Source: Phytohabitans maris
Lineage (GTDB): Bacteria; Actinomycetota; Actinomycetes; Mycobacteriales; Micromonosporaceae
Reading direction: 5' to 3'
Assembly (NCBI RefSeq): GCF_031085175.1
Contig: NZ_JAVHUY010000055.1
Coordinates: 1-64,000 of the forward strand
Length of the DNA stretch: 64,000 nt
Shown in pieces: positions 1 to 8,209 of this stretch. Numbering within the stretch: position 1 is the first letter of the stretch; each line of letters opens with the position of its first letter. Position numbers and translations under genes: made by a program. The notes beneath the pieces are model-generated. The model saw only the letters and a list, made by a program, of their open reading frames with translations, had not been told where the DNA came from and did not search any database.

Positions 1-2
1 CG

Positions 3-602
3 GCGGCGGCCGCGACCTGGATCCTGGTACCGGCGTCCGCGATGATGCCGCTCTGGATCGCCGCCATGCTCATCGGGCTGCTCCTCGGCCTGGTCATCTC
101 CTTCGCCCAGGTCACCAACCCGGTCATCCTGCTGACCTACGCGGTCGTCGAAGGGGTTTTCCTCGGCGCGGCGTCCAAGGCCTTCGAGACCCGCTGGAAC
201 GGCATCGTCCTGCAAGCGGTCATCGCCACCCTCGGCGTATTCCTCACCATGGCCGCCCTCTACAAGACGAGGATCATCCGGGCCACACCCAGGTTTACCC
301 GGATCGTCATCGGCGCCGCCGCCGGCCTGGCCGTGGTCACCGTGGTGAACCTGCTCATCACCATGTTCACCGGCACCGCCGGCCCCCTGCGTGACGGCGG
401 CGGCCTGGCCATCATCTTCTCCCTGGTCTGCATCGTGGTCGCCGCGCTCATGTTCGTCGTCACCTTCGCCCAGATCGAAGACGGCATCCGCGCCGGACTA
501 CCCCGCCGATACGGCTGGCTCGGCGCCTTCGGCATCCTCGTCGAACTCGTCTGGCTCTACCTCGAAATCCTCCGCCTCATCTCCTTCCTCCAGGACGACT
601 GA
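3..602 (+). CDS. Bax inhibitor-1/YccA family membrane protein, 5' end missing
   Basis: The reading frame is open from the left edge, so the true start lies outside the window and 199 residues remain of a family that usually has about 230 to 290. At least six hydrophobic segments are visible, roughly residues 14-35, 40-60, 68-90, 100-122, 138-163 and 170-192, and the protein ends in Asp-Asp after a short amphipathic stretch. The Ala-Gln-Ile-Glu-Asp run before the last segment and the acidic C-terminus fit the actinobacterial YccA/TMBIM group. Members are multi-pass inner-membrane proteins, and some related proteins leak calcium or bind FtsH; the role here is not known. It converges with the FAH-family gene. 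Confidence 0.85.
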   Translation, partial: AAAATWILVPASAMMPLWIAAMLIGLLLGLVISFAQVTNPVILLTYAVVEGVFLGAASKAFETRWNGIVLQAVIATLGVFLTMAALYKTRIIRATPRFTRIVIGAAAGLAVVTVVNLLITMFTGTAGPLRDGGGLAIIFSLVCIVVAALMFVVTFAQIEDGIRAGLPRRYGWLGAFGILVELVWLYLEILRLISFLQDD

Positions 603-610
603 GGGCGTCG

Positions 611-639
611 GGTGGGCCGGGCGTTCCCGCCGGCCCACC
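611..639. terminator. GC-rich hairpin between convergent genes
   Basis: Arms GGTGGGCCGG (611-620) and CCGGCCCACC (630-639) are exact reverse complements with a 9-base loop. The hairpin lies between the end of the YccA-like gene and the end of the FAH-family gene, so it could stop transcription from both sides. It has no T-tract, which is common in high-GC actinomycetes. Confidence 0.55.
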
Positions 640-655
640 ACCGAGCCGGTCCGGG

Positions 656-1495
656 TCACACGCAGGTGTGGCGCATGCCGCCGAGGGTGTCGATCGTGCT
701 TTCGAGGATGTCGCCGGGGGCGAGGTAGCGCGGCGGGTTTCGGCCCATGCCGACGCCGGGCGGCGTGCCGGTGAAGATGAGATCGCCGGGGTACAGCGGG
801 CAGACGGCGGACAGGTAGGCGACCAGGTCGGGTACGTCGAAGACCATGTCGCGGGTGTTGCCCCGCTGTACGACCTCGCCGTTCAGGGTGCAGGTGAGCG
901 TCAGGTCCGCGGGGTCGCCGGCGTCGTCGAGGGTGGTCAGGTACGGCCCGATCGGCCCGAACCGGGGGTAGGACTTGGCGAGGCTGAACTGGGGTGGCGC
1001 GCCGCGCAGCTGCAGCGCCCGCTCGGACAGGTCCTGCCCGACGGTGAGGCCCGCGACGTGCGACCAGGCGTCGCGGGCGGCCACCCGCTCGGCGCGGGTA
1101 CCGATCACCACGACCAGCTCCACCTCCCAGTCCACCGCGGCGCCGGGCAGGACGACGTCGCCGCGCGGCCCGTACAGGCAGGACGGAAACTTGGTGAAGA
1201 TCATCGGCTGCTCCGGCTGGACGAACCCGGCCTCGGCGGTGTGGTCGACGTAGTTCAGGCCGACCGCGAACACCTGCCGCGGGAGCGGCGACACCGGCCC
1301 CAGCCCGTCCTGGTCGTACGGTGCCGCCGCCGACAGGTCCGCGTCCCGCGCCCACTCCACGAAGGACTGCCAGGACCCGTATCCGGCGGCGGGCGACGGT
1401 CCGAAGCGGCCCCGCGACGCGGTCGCCACGTCGAGCGCCGCCGTGCCGTCCTTGGTCAGCAGGGTGAGCCGGCCGTCCAGGTTCGCGATTCTCAT
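656..1495 (-). CDS. Fumarylacetoacetate hydrolase (FAH) family protein
   Basis: This 279-residue protein has the FAH C-terminal fold. Visible landmarks are FAVGLNY near residue 75, the metal-ligand stretch DWEVELVVVIG near 125, GQDLSERALQ near 160, and the closing motif GDLIFTGTPPGVGMG near 245. The family hydrolyses or decarboxylates C-C bonds of beta-diketo acids, including 2,4-diketo-3-deoxy sugar acids and ring-fission products of aromatics. The ATG overlaps the stop of the upstream oxidoreductase gene in an ATGA, so it is the last gene of a translationally coupled operon. With two Gfo/Idh enzymes and a hydroxyacid dehydrogenase upstream, it probably performs the final cleavage of an oxidised acid; the substrate is unknown. 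Confidence 0.85.
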   Translation of the reverse strand: MRIANLDGRLTLLTKDGTAALDVATASRGRFGPSPAAGYGSWQSFVEWARDADLSAAAPYDQDGLGPVSPLPRQVFAVGLNYVDHTAEAGFVQPEQPMIFTKFPSCLYGPRGDVVLPGAAVDWEVELVVVIGTRAERVAARDAWSHVAGLTVGQDLSERALQLRGAPPQFSLAKSYPRFGPIGPYLTTLDDAGDPADLTLTCTLNGEVVQRGNTRDMVFDVPDLVAYLSAVCPLYPGDLIFTGTPPGVGMGRNPPRYLAPGDILESTIDTLGGMRHTCV

Positions 1496-2562
1496 ACCGT
1501 TCCCGCCGTTTCCGAGGGCCGCCAGGACGGGTCGAGGGCGACCGGGGCGCCGGTCTGGGCGGACTCGTCGGCGGCCAGGTAGACCTGCATGACCTCGCGC
1601 GCCTCGCCGGCCGGCACCAGCACCGGTGTGTCCCGGGCGACCGCCGCCAGGAAGTGGTCGGTCTCCCCCGCCATCGGGCCGGCGTACACGTGGCCGACCC
1701 GTTCGCCGGGCATGGTGGAGAGCGGGAACACCACGCCGCCGTCCATCCGGTTGAGCACGATGTCCCGGTGGCTGTCGTCGACGAGCAGTGCGGCGTCGGC
1801 GCCGACGAGCTCGATCGTGGTGGTGGAGAAGTTGGGGTAGCCGGGCGGCAGGATCCAGCCGGCGCCGACCACCGCGACGACGCCGCTGTCGAAGGTGATC
1901 GTGATCCAGGTGCAGTCGGGCACGTCGTGGCTGCCGGCCATCACCCGGCGCACCTCCTGGGCGTAGACCCGCACCGGGCGGGCCGGGCGCAGGCACCACA
2001 TGAGGAAGTCGATGTCGTGGGTGGCCTCCATCGCGGCGGGCGACAGCCGGATCCGGCCGCCGATCTTCCGGCCGAGGTTACGGGTGATGTGCCGGCTGAC
2101 CATGGCGCTGACCGGCGCGCCGAGGGTGCCGTCGGCGACGCACTGCTTGACGTACGCCTGCTTGGGGTTGAACCGCTGCGAGTAACCGACGGCGAACTTG
2201 AGGTCCTGCCGCGCGGCGAGCGCGACGAGCTCGTCGGCCTCGTCCAGGGTGAGCGCGAGCGGCTTCTCCAGCAGCACGTGCTTGCCGGCGGCGAGGCAGT
2301 CGCGGGCCATCGGGTAGTGGGTGGTCTCCGGCGTCGCCGAGATCATCACCGCGTCCACCTGGTCGAGCCACTGCTTGTAGTCGGCGGTCGCCGAGGCGGG
2401 TGACACCGCGGCGGCGACCTCGGCCAGCCGTTCGGGGCGGATCTCGGCGATGTGCAGGGACGAGACGTACGGGCTGGCGGCGCAGGTCTCGGCACGGATG
2501 CCGCCGCACCAGCCGGTGCCGATCACCCCGACGCTGACCTGTCTCACGGCGCCCCCGGTCAT
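1492..2562 (-). CDS. Gfo/Idh/MocA family oxidoreductase (second copy)
   Basis: This 356-residue NAD(P)-dependent oxidoreductase has an N-terminal Rossmann motif VGVIGTGWCGG (about residues 10-20), the family EKP motif in VLLEKPLAL (Lys near 96), and a His in EATHDIDFLMW (near 178) in the catalytic region of the C-terminal domain. Family members oxidise or reduce sugars, inositols and related hydroxy compounds. The start ATG overlaps the preceding gene's TGA, and its own TGA overlaps the FAH gene start. It is clearly related to, but quite diverged from, the neighbouring copy, so the two probably act on different intermediates or form a hetero-oligomer. Confidence 0.88.
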   Translation of the reverse strand: MTGGAVRQVSVGVIGTGWCGGIRAETCAASPYVSSLHIAEIRPERLAEVAAAVSPASATADYKQWLDQVDAVMISATPETTHYPMARDCLAAGKHVLLEKPLALTLDEADELVALAARQDLKFAVGYSQRFNPKQAYVKQCVADGTLGAPVSAMVSRHITRNLGRKIGGRIRLSPAAMEATHDIDFLMWCLRPARPVRVYAQEVRRVMAGSHDVPDCTWITITFDSGVVAVVGAGWILPPGYPNFSTTTIELVGADAALLVDDSHRDIVLNRMDGGVVFPLSTMPGERVGHVYAGPMAGETDHFLAAVARDTPVLVPAGEAREVMQVYLAADESAQTGAPVALDPSWRPSETAGTV

Positions 2563-3698
2563 GCCGGCTCCCCGGCCAGCAGGGTGTCGAGCTCGGCCGG
2601 ATCGGCGGGCAGGGCGATCTCGGTCCCCCGCCGGGCGGACAGGTCGATGGCCATGGTGAGCAGCAGGTTCCGGTGCCCGTCCGCGGCGGACGCGTGCGGG
2701 GTGCGCAGGCCGTTGGTGAGGCGGGTCAGCCAGGAGGTGGTCTCCTCGCGCATGGGCCCCCACAGCTGCCCGGCCCAGAGGTCGCCCGGCGGGTACGAGG
2801 TCAGGAAGTCGACGTGCCGGGCGGCGGCGGCCGCGAACCCCTCCGGCGCGTAGCCGGCCGGCTGCGGGTGCTCGGAGGCCAGGACGGTGTCGCGGTGGGT
2901 GTCCTCGATGTCGAGCACACCGTCGGTGCCGACGATGCCGATCTCCAGGCCGTACACGGAGCCGGGCCAGACGATCGGCAGCGCCCAGCTGATGTTCATG
3001 CTCCAGATCGTGCCGTCGGTCATGGTGACGATCGCCAGCGTCGCGTCCTTGGTGCCGTGCTCACCGAGACTGCGATCGGTCGAGCGGGCGTACACGGTGG
3101 CCGGGGTCTTTCCCTCCATGAGCCACATGCACAGGTCGACGCTGTGCGTGCCGGAGACCACGATCGGGGTGAGCGTGGCCCGCTGGGCGGTGCGGCGCAG
3201 CGTGGCCAGCGGCACCATCCGGTTCATGAACGCGCGGGTGACCACCGTGGTCACCTCGCCGATCGCGCCGCTCTCCAGCTTCGCCTTGGTGACCAGGAAC
3301 CGGCGCCGGAACCGCTGGGTGTACCCCACCACGGCGTCCACACCGTGGGCCTGGATCTCGGCGAGCACCCGCGCGGAGCCCCGCGCCGAGGTCGCCAGCG
3401 GCTTCTCGATGAACAGGGCCCTACCGGCCCGCACCGCGGCGAGGGTCGGCGCCTCGTGCTCGTTCTCGTCAGTGGCCACGATCACCGCATCGACCTCGGG
3501 CCGGGTGACCAGCTCGGCGGCGTTGGTGGTGAACAGGTCGGCCGCGCAGTCCGCGGCCAGCTTGCGGCCCACCGCCTCGTCACGGTCGCAGAGCCCGATC
3601 CAGCCGACGCCGGGATGGTCCCGGGCGATCATCGCCCGGATCCGCCCCACCGTGCCGCATCCGATCACCGCCAGGCCGGCGTCTCGCCGATGACTCAT
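2559..3698 (-). CDS. Gfo/Idh/MocA family oxidoreductase (first copy)
   Basis: The 379-residue protein opens with LAVIGCGTVGRIRA, a dinucleotide-binding motif, and carries LFIEKPLAT (Lys near 98) and VSGTHSVDLCMWL (His near 178), the usual Gfo/Idh/MocA landmarks. The ATG at 3698 is preceded by GGAGG four bases upstream; a TTG directly before it is a less likely start. A 34-base gap separates it from the hydroxyacid dehydrogenase gene. It probably works in the same oxidative pathway as the next gene, with which its stop overlaps. Cofactor preference and substrate cannot be read from the sequence. Confidence 0.88.
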   Translation of the reverse strand: MSHRRDAGLAVIGCGTVGRIRAMIARDHPGVGWIGLCDRDEAVGRKLAADCAADLFTTNAAELVTRPEVDAVIVATDENEHEAPTLAAVRAGRALFIEKPLATSARGSARVLAEIQAHGVDAVVGYTQRFRRRFLVTKAKLESGAIGEVTTVVTRAFMNRMVPLATLRRTAQRATLTPIVVSGTHSVDLCMWLMEGKTPATVYARSTDRSLGEHGTKDATLAIVTMTDGTIWSMNISWALPIVWPGSVYGLEIGIVGTDGVLDIEDTHRDTVLASEHPQPAGYAPEGFAAAAARHVDFLTSYPPGDLWAGQLWGPMREETTSWLTRLTNGLRTPHASAADGHRNLLLTMAIDLSARRGTEIALPADPAELDTLLAGEPA

Positions 3699-3732
3699 CA
3701 ATCCTCCACAGTGGAACTCGGTCGGTGGCGGG

Positions 3733-4674
3733 TCAGGCGACCCGGTAGTCCAGCGGCTCGCCGCGCAGCGCCTTCAGCACCTGCGTGGTGGCCTTGCGCT
3801 GCGACTCCTGGATCGCCTCGCGGGAGTAGAACGCGGAGTGGGGCGTGGTCAGCAGCCGGGGTACGCCGGCGAGCGCCGCGCCGTCCGGCGGCTCGTGCTC
3901 GAAGACGTCCAGTGCCGCGCCGCCGAGCGTGCCGTCGCGCAGGGCCCGCACCACGTCGTCCAGGACCACGATCGGGCCGCGGGACGTGTTGACCAGGATG
4001 GCGCCGGGCCTCATCCGGGCCAGCGCGGCCGCGTCGACGATCCCCCGGGTCCGCGGGGTGAGCGGGCAGTGCACGCAGAGCACGTCCGACTCGGCGAGCA
4101 GGGTCGGCAGGTCGACGAGGCGGTCGCCCCCCTCGGCCTCGGCGACGAACGGGTCGTGCACGATCACCGCGCCCGCGAGGGGCCGGAGGATGGCGGCCAC
4201 GTCGCGGGCGATCCGCCCGTAGCCGAGCAGCCCGACGGTGAGCGTGCTGAACCGGCGCACCTCGCCCAGCCGCGCCGCGCCCCAGCCGCCGGCCCGCACC
4301 AGCGCATCGCCGGCCGGGATCTTCCGGACCATGGCGAGGACCATGGCCGCGGTGTGCGTCGCCACCTCGGTCACGCAGTAGTCCGGGACGTTCGTGACGG
4401 CGATGCCGGCCGCGCGGGCGGCGTCGAGGTCGACGTTGTCCACGCCGATGCCGTACCGCGCGATGATCCTGCAGTTCTTCAGCAGCGCGATGTCGGCGGC
4501 GCTGAGCGGGAAGTACGTGCACAGCAGCGCGTCGGCGTCGGCGGCCGCGGCCAGCACCCGCTGCCGGTCGCCGGCGGGGACCTCGACGGTGCCGCCGGCC
4601 GCGCCGATCAGCTCCCGCTCGACGTCGACGTCGGGGAACACCTGGTCGGTGACGACCACCCGGAAGCCGGCCAT
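3733..4674 (-). CDS. D-isomer 2-hydroxyacid dehydrogenase (CtBP-like)
   Basis: This is a 313-residue NAD-dependent dehydrogenase of the phosphoglycerate dehydrogenase/CtBP superfamily. The nucleotide-binding motif GLLGYGRIARD is near residue 150. The catalytic Arg (VNTSRGP, near 235), Glu (FEHEPP, near 264) and His (TTPHSAFYS, near 283) are all present. Enzymes of this type reduce 2-keto acids to D-2-hydroxyacids or the reverse. The ATG at 4674 overlaps the upstream stop by one base (TGATG); a GTG one codon earlier would give a GTGA overlap and cannot be excluded. Its position between an ACMSD-like hydrolase and two Gfo/Idh enzymes suggests a hydroxyacid or keto acid intermediate. Confidence 0.88.
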   Translation of the reverse strand: MAGFRVVVTDQVFPDVDVERELIGAAGGTVEVPAGDRQRVLAAAADADALLCTYFPLSAADIALLKNCRIIARYGIGVDNVDLDAARAAGIAVTNVPDYCVTEVATHTAAMVLAMVRKIPAGDALVRAGGWGAARLGEVRRFSTLTVGLLGYGRIARDVAAILRPLAGAVIVHDPFVAEAEGGDRLVDLPTLLAESDVLCVHCPLTPRTRGIVDAAALARMRPGAILVNTSRGPIVVLDDVVRALRDGTLGGAALDVFEHEPPDGAALAGVPRLLTTPHSAFYSREAIQESQRKATTQVLKALRGEPLDYRVA

Positions 4675-5672
4675 CACGCCCCCGCCGGCAGGTCGAACAG
4701 GTCCACCGCGTTGCGGCCGCTGATCAGCTCGCGGTCCGGGTCGTCGAGCTTCACACCGCCGAGCTGCTCGGCCGCCGGCCCGCCACCCATGTCGAACGGA
4801 AAGTCGGTGCCGTAGACGACCCGGTCGGCGCCGACCTGGTCGACCAGGAACCGCAGCGGCGCGGCGGCGTGGGTGATCGTGTCGTACCAGAACCGGCGCA
4901 GGTACGCCGACGGCTCGTGCGCGCAGCCTCTCGACTCCGGTCGCACGTGGTGGCCGTGGTCGAGCCGCCCGATCTGGTACGGCAGGTAGCCGCCGCCGTG
5001 CATGAGCACGAGCCGCAGGTCGGGCAGTTCGTCGAGGACTCCGCCGAAGATGAGGTGCGCGGCGCCGACGGTGGACTCGAGCGGGTTGCCGATCAGGTTG
5101 GACAGGTAGAACCGCTCCAGCCCGGCCCGCTTGCCCACGTTGTACGGGTGCAGGATCAGCGGCACGCCGAGCCGGGCGGCCTCGGCCAGCACCGGGCGTA
5201 CCCGCTCGTGGTCGAGGCCGAGCTCCTCCATCCGCGGCCCGATCTGCGCGCCCTTCATGCCCAGCTCGGTGACGGCCCGGCGCAGCTCGGCCACGGCGGC
5301 GCCGGTGTCCTGCATCGGCAGCGTGGCGACCGGTGCGATCCGCCCGCCCGATCCGGCCGCGAACGAGGCCAGGGCGGCGTTGGCGAGCCGGGCGAAGTCG
5401 GCGGCGGCGGTGGCATCCTCCAGCCAGTACATGAGCAGGGTGGGCGCCAGGGACAGCACCGCCAGGTCGGTGTCGCGGGCGTCCATCGCGGCCAGCCGCG
5501 CCTCCAGGTCGTAGAAGGTCGGCTCGATCGGCCAGCGGAAGCCCTGCCGGTGCACCATGTACTCCCGGCCGTCCACCACCTCCACCCGTAGGCCGTCCAG
5601 GCCCTGGCCGGAGCGGGCGCCGGCGATGATCTCGGGCGGAGCGAAGTGGTTGTGTACGTCAACGGTGAGCAA
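4674..5672 (-). CDS. Amidohydrolase family protein (ACMSD-like decarboxylase/hydrolase)
   Basis: The 332-residue TIM-barrel protein starts with the metal-binding HxH in VDVHNHFAPP. It has further His residues in LILHPYN (near 181) and LMHGGGYLPY (near 223), and the conserved Asp in YGTDFPFDMGG (near 289). This pattern fits the Amidohydro_2 group, which includes aminocarboxymuconate-semialdehyde decarboxylase and resorcylate-type decarboxylases as well as lactone hydrolases. The start is a TTG preceded by GGGAG six bases upstream; no better start was seen. It lies 10 bases after the ABC ATPase gene, so uptake and first processing of the substrate may be coupled. Whether it decarboxylates or hydrolyses is open. 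Confidence 0.85.
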   Translation of the reverse strand: MLTVDVHNHFAPPEIIAGARSGQGLDGLRVEVVDGREYMVHRQGFRWPIEPTFYDLEARLAAMDARDTDLAVLSLAPTLLMYWLEDATAAADFARLANAALASFAAGSGGRIAPVATLPMQDTGAAVAELRRAVTELGMKGAQIGPRMEELGLDHERVRPVLAEAARLGVPLILHPYNVGKRAGLERFYLSNLIGNPLESTVGAAHLIFGGVLDELPDLRLVLMHGGGYLPYQIGRLDHGHHVRPESRGCAHEPSAYLRRFWYDTITHAAAPLRFLVDQVGADRVVYGTDFPFDMGGGPAAEQLGGVKLDDPDRELISGRNAVDLFDLPAGA

Positions 5673-5682
5673 CGCGAACTCC

Positions 5683-6429
5683 CTAGGTGGCCAGCAGGTC
5701 GAGGGACTCGAAGCGGCGGAGCAGGTCGGCGCGGGCCAGCGCCACGGCGTCCGAGGCGGGGTCGCGCGGAAACGGCAGCTCCACGGGGAGGTCGGCGACC
5801 AGCCGGCCGCCCCTGGCGAGCATGATGATCCGGGTCGAGAGTTCCACCGCCTCGCTGACGTCGTGCGTCACGAAGAGCACGGTCTTCCTGGTCTCCTGCC
5901 ACATGGCGTGCAGCTCGCGGCGCAGTGACCGGGCGGTGATCGCGTCGAGGTGGCTGAACGGCTCGTCCATCAGCAGCAGGTCCGGCTCGATGGAGAAGGC
6001 GCGGGCGATGCCGACCCGCTGCTGCATGCCGCCGGAGAGCTGCCCCGGGTACTGCCTGGCGGTGTGCGCGAGCTGGACCATGTCCAGGTACCTCTCGCAC
6101 CGCGCCCGCACCTGCGGCCCGCGGGTGGACTGGACGAACAGCAGGTTGTCGATGACCGACCGCCAGGGCAGCAGCCGGGCGGACTGGAAGACGTACCCGA
6201 GCTTGGCCTGCCGGTCGCCTTCGGTGATGTCGACCGTGCCGCGGGTCGCCGACTCGATGCCGGAGAGGATGTTGAGCAGCGTCGACTTGCCGCACCCGGA
6301 CGGCCCTACCACGCTGACGAACTCGTGGCCGCCGACCTCGAACGAGACGTTCTCGATCGCCACCACGGTGGACGTGTCCGTCACGAACTCCTTGCGCAGG
6401 TCCGTGACCTTGATGGTCGCCATGGTCAT
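5683..6429 (-). CDS. ABC transporter ATP-binding protein, nitrate/sulfonate type
   Basis: This 248-residue ATPase has Walker A GPSGCGKST (near 43), the signature LSGGMQQR (near 143), Walker B LLLMDEP (near 163) and a switch His in VTHD (near 198). The spacing and the sequence LLPWRSVIDN after the Q-loop are typical of SsuB/TauB/NrtD-like ATPases. It would energise the two permeases encoded just upstream. The chosen ATG at 6429 overlaps the permease stop in an ATGA; an internal ATG two codons later is also possible. Confidence 0.93.
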   Translation of the reverse strand: MTMATIKVTDLRKEFVTDTSTVVAIENVSFEVGGHEFVSVVGPSGCGKSTLLNILSGIESATRGTVDITEGDRQAKLGYVFQSARLLPWRSVIDNLLFVQSTRGPQVRARCERYLDMVQLAHTARQYPGQLSGGMQQRVGIARAFSIEPDLLLMDEPFSHLDAITARSLRRELHAMWQETRKTVLFVTHDVSEAVELSTRIIMLARGGRLVADLPVELPFPRDPASDAVALARADLLRRFESLDLLAT

Positions 6430-7340
6430 TGCCTCCCGGGAGTGGCCGCGGGTACCGCCGCGGGGACGGCCTCGTCGCGGTCGGTCGCCTCCGGCTCCGG
6501 CGTGCGCCGGTCGTCGGAGGGGCGCCAGCGGAAGACCCACCGGGACAGCCGGCCGAAGACGATCCGCTCGATGAAGATCGCGACGATGATGAAGAAGAGC
6601 GCGTAGCCGACGATGCCCTGGCTGCGGTGCGCGTCGTACCAGAACTTGATCACCCAGCCGGCGCCCTCGGTGGACGCCCAGACCTCGGCGAGCACCAGCC
6701 CTTTCCAGGCGTTCGCCAGGCCGTAGCGCAGCGCGGCGAAGAAGAACGGCATGAGCGACGGGAAGATGACGTGGCGGATGGTCGCGTACCGGCTCACGCC
6801 GTAGGCGCCGCTCATGTCCAGCAGCTCCTTGGGTACGTTCCGGACGCCCTCGGCCACGTTGATGACGACGAAGGTGACCGCGGCCAGCGTCACCGTCACC
6901 ACCGGGGCCAGGTCGCCGAAACCGAACCACATGCCGGCCACGAGCGCCCACACCAGCGACGGCATGGCCAGACCGACCACCACGAAGTCGTGCAGGAACC
7001 AGTCCGCCCACCGCCGCAGCCCCATCAGCAGGCCCAGGGGTACGCCGATCGCGAAGGCCAGGAACAGCCCCACCCCGAGGCGCTGGAAGCTGAGGCTGAA
7101 CGACTCGTACACCGTGTGCGGCGCGACCGTCTCCATCCGCAGCTCGTTCCACATGAAGACCGCCACCTCGGACGGCGTGGGCACCAGGTCGGTCGGCAGG
7201 AACGGCACGACCAGCTGCCAGGCGGCGACGAAGCCGACCCAGGACAGGACGCGGGCCGCCCGCGGGTGCCGCAGCAGCGAGCCGACCCGGCGTCCCGGCG
7301 GCGAGAGGGCGAGCGTCCGGAAGGTGCCGACCGTGGTCAT
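6426..7340 (-). CDS. ABC transporter permease (SsuC/TauC-like), second subunit
   Basis: The 304-residue membrane protein has about six membrane segments after a short cytoplasmic N-terminus, and the EAA-type coupling loop is near residues 195-215 (DMSGAYGVSRYATIRHVIFP). The C-terminal 35 residues are charged and rich in Pro and Ala. It belongs to the binding-protein-dependent permease family of the nitrate/sulfonate/taurine class. A second, different permease is encoded directly upstream with an ATGA overlap, so the channel is probably a heterodimer, whereas many Ssu/Tau systems use one permease gene. Confidence 0.9.
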   Translation of the reverse strand: MTTVGTFRTLALSPPGRRVGSLLRHPRAARVLSWVGFVAAWQLVVPFLPTDLVPTPSEVAVFMWNELRMETVAPHTVYESFSLSFQRLGVGLFLAFAIGVPLGLLMGLRRWADWFLHDFVVVGLAMPSLVWALVAGMWFGFGDLAPVVTVTLAAVTFVVINVAEGVRNVPKELLDMSGAYGVSRYATIRHVIFPSLMPFFFAALRYGLANAWKGLVLAEVWASTEGAGWVIKFWYDAHRSQGIVGYALFFIIVAIFIERIVFGRLSRWVFRWRPSDDRRTPEPEATDRDEAVPAAVPAATPGRQ

Positions 7341-8179
7341 CGGGCCACCTCCGGGCGCCAGCGCAGCACGTGCCTCATCCGGCGCTGGAGCACGACCCGC
7401 TCCAGGAACAGCGCGAAGGCGAAGAACAGCAGTACCCAGGCGAGGAACCCCCGCATCGAGAACTGCTGGAACTGCTGCCGCATCATGAAGCCGATGCCGG
7501 CCGTCCCGACGATCACCTCGGCCAGCGTGGCGATCTTCCAGGCGATGGAGAAGCCGTACCGGGTGGCCGTGAAGAAGTACGGGGCCAGGAACGGCAGGTA
7601 CACGTGCCGCAGGATCTGCGCCGGGCCGCGGCCGAAGGATCGGGCCATGTCGGTCAGGTCCCGCGGCACCGCCTTGACGCCCTCCACCACGTTCACCGTG
7701 ACGTACGAGAACGAGGTGACGACGACCGCCACGATCGGTCCGGTCGGGCCGAGCCCGAAGATCATCGCGGTGACCAGCGCGAAGATCAGGCCGGGGGTGG
7801 TCAGCGTGGCCATGACCCAGTCGGACAGGAACGCCTCCCACCACCTGCTGCGGCCCATCAGCAGTCCGGTCGCGGAGCCGAGTACGAAGGCGATAGCGAA
7901 GCCGATCGCGATCGTGCGCAGCGTCGCTCCGAAGTGGACCCAGACCTGGCCGCTGGCGATGATGTCCCACATCTCGGTGAGGATCACCGCCGGCGGCGGC
8001 ACGATGAAGTCGGCGACCAGGAAGCTGGAGGTGAACTGCCACAGGCCGACGAAGAAGACGTAGCCGGCGATGCGCCACAGCCAGCGGGCCCGCCGCTCGG
8101 CGCGGCGCCGGGCGGCGCGTTCGTCGCCACCCGGGGACGGCGGTGCCGCCGGTCGCCGGGGGCGCAGGTTCGTCTGCAT
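7337..8179 (-). CDS. ABC transporter permease (SsuC/TauC-like), first subunit
   Basis: This 280-residue permease has a basic N-terminus rich in Arg, about six membrane segments and the coupling loop DMARSFGRGPAQILRHVYLP near residues 165-185. The ATG at 8179 has GGGGAG seven bases upstream, a good spacing, and is preferred to a GTG 15 bases further upstream. It pairs with the following permease and the ATPase. A 30-base gap separates it from the binding-protein gene. Confidence 0.9.
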   Translation of the reverse strand: MQTNLRPRRPAAPPSPGGDERAARRRAERRARWLWRIAGYVFFVGLWQFTSSFLVADFIVPPPAVILTEMWDIIASGQVWVHFGATLRTIAIGFAIAFVLGSATGLLMGRSRWWEAFLSDWVMATLTTPGLIFALVTAMIFGLGPTGPIVAVVVTSFSYVTVNVVEGVKAVPRDLTDMARSFGRGPAQILRHVYLPFLAPYFFTATRYGFSIAWKIATLAEVIVGTAGIGFMMRQQFQQFSMRGFLAWVLLFFAFALFLERVVLQRRMRHVLRWRPEVAR

Positions 8180-8209
8180 AGGAGGGCTCCCCACGGGGCT
8201 GGAGGGTGG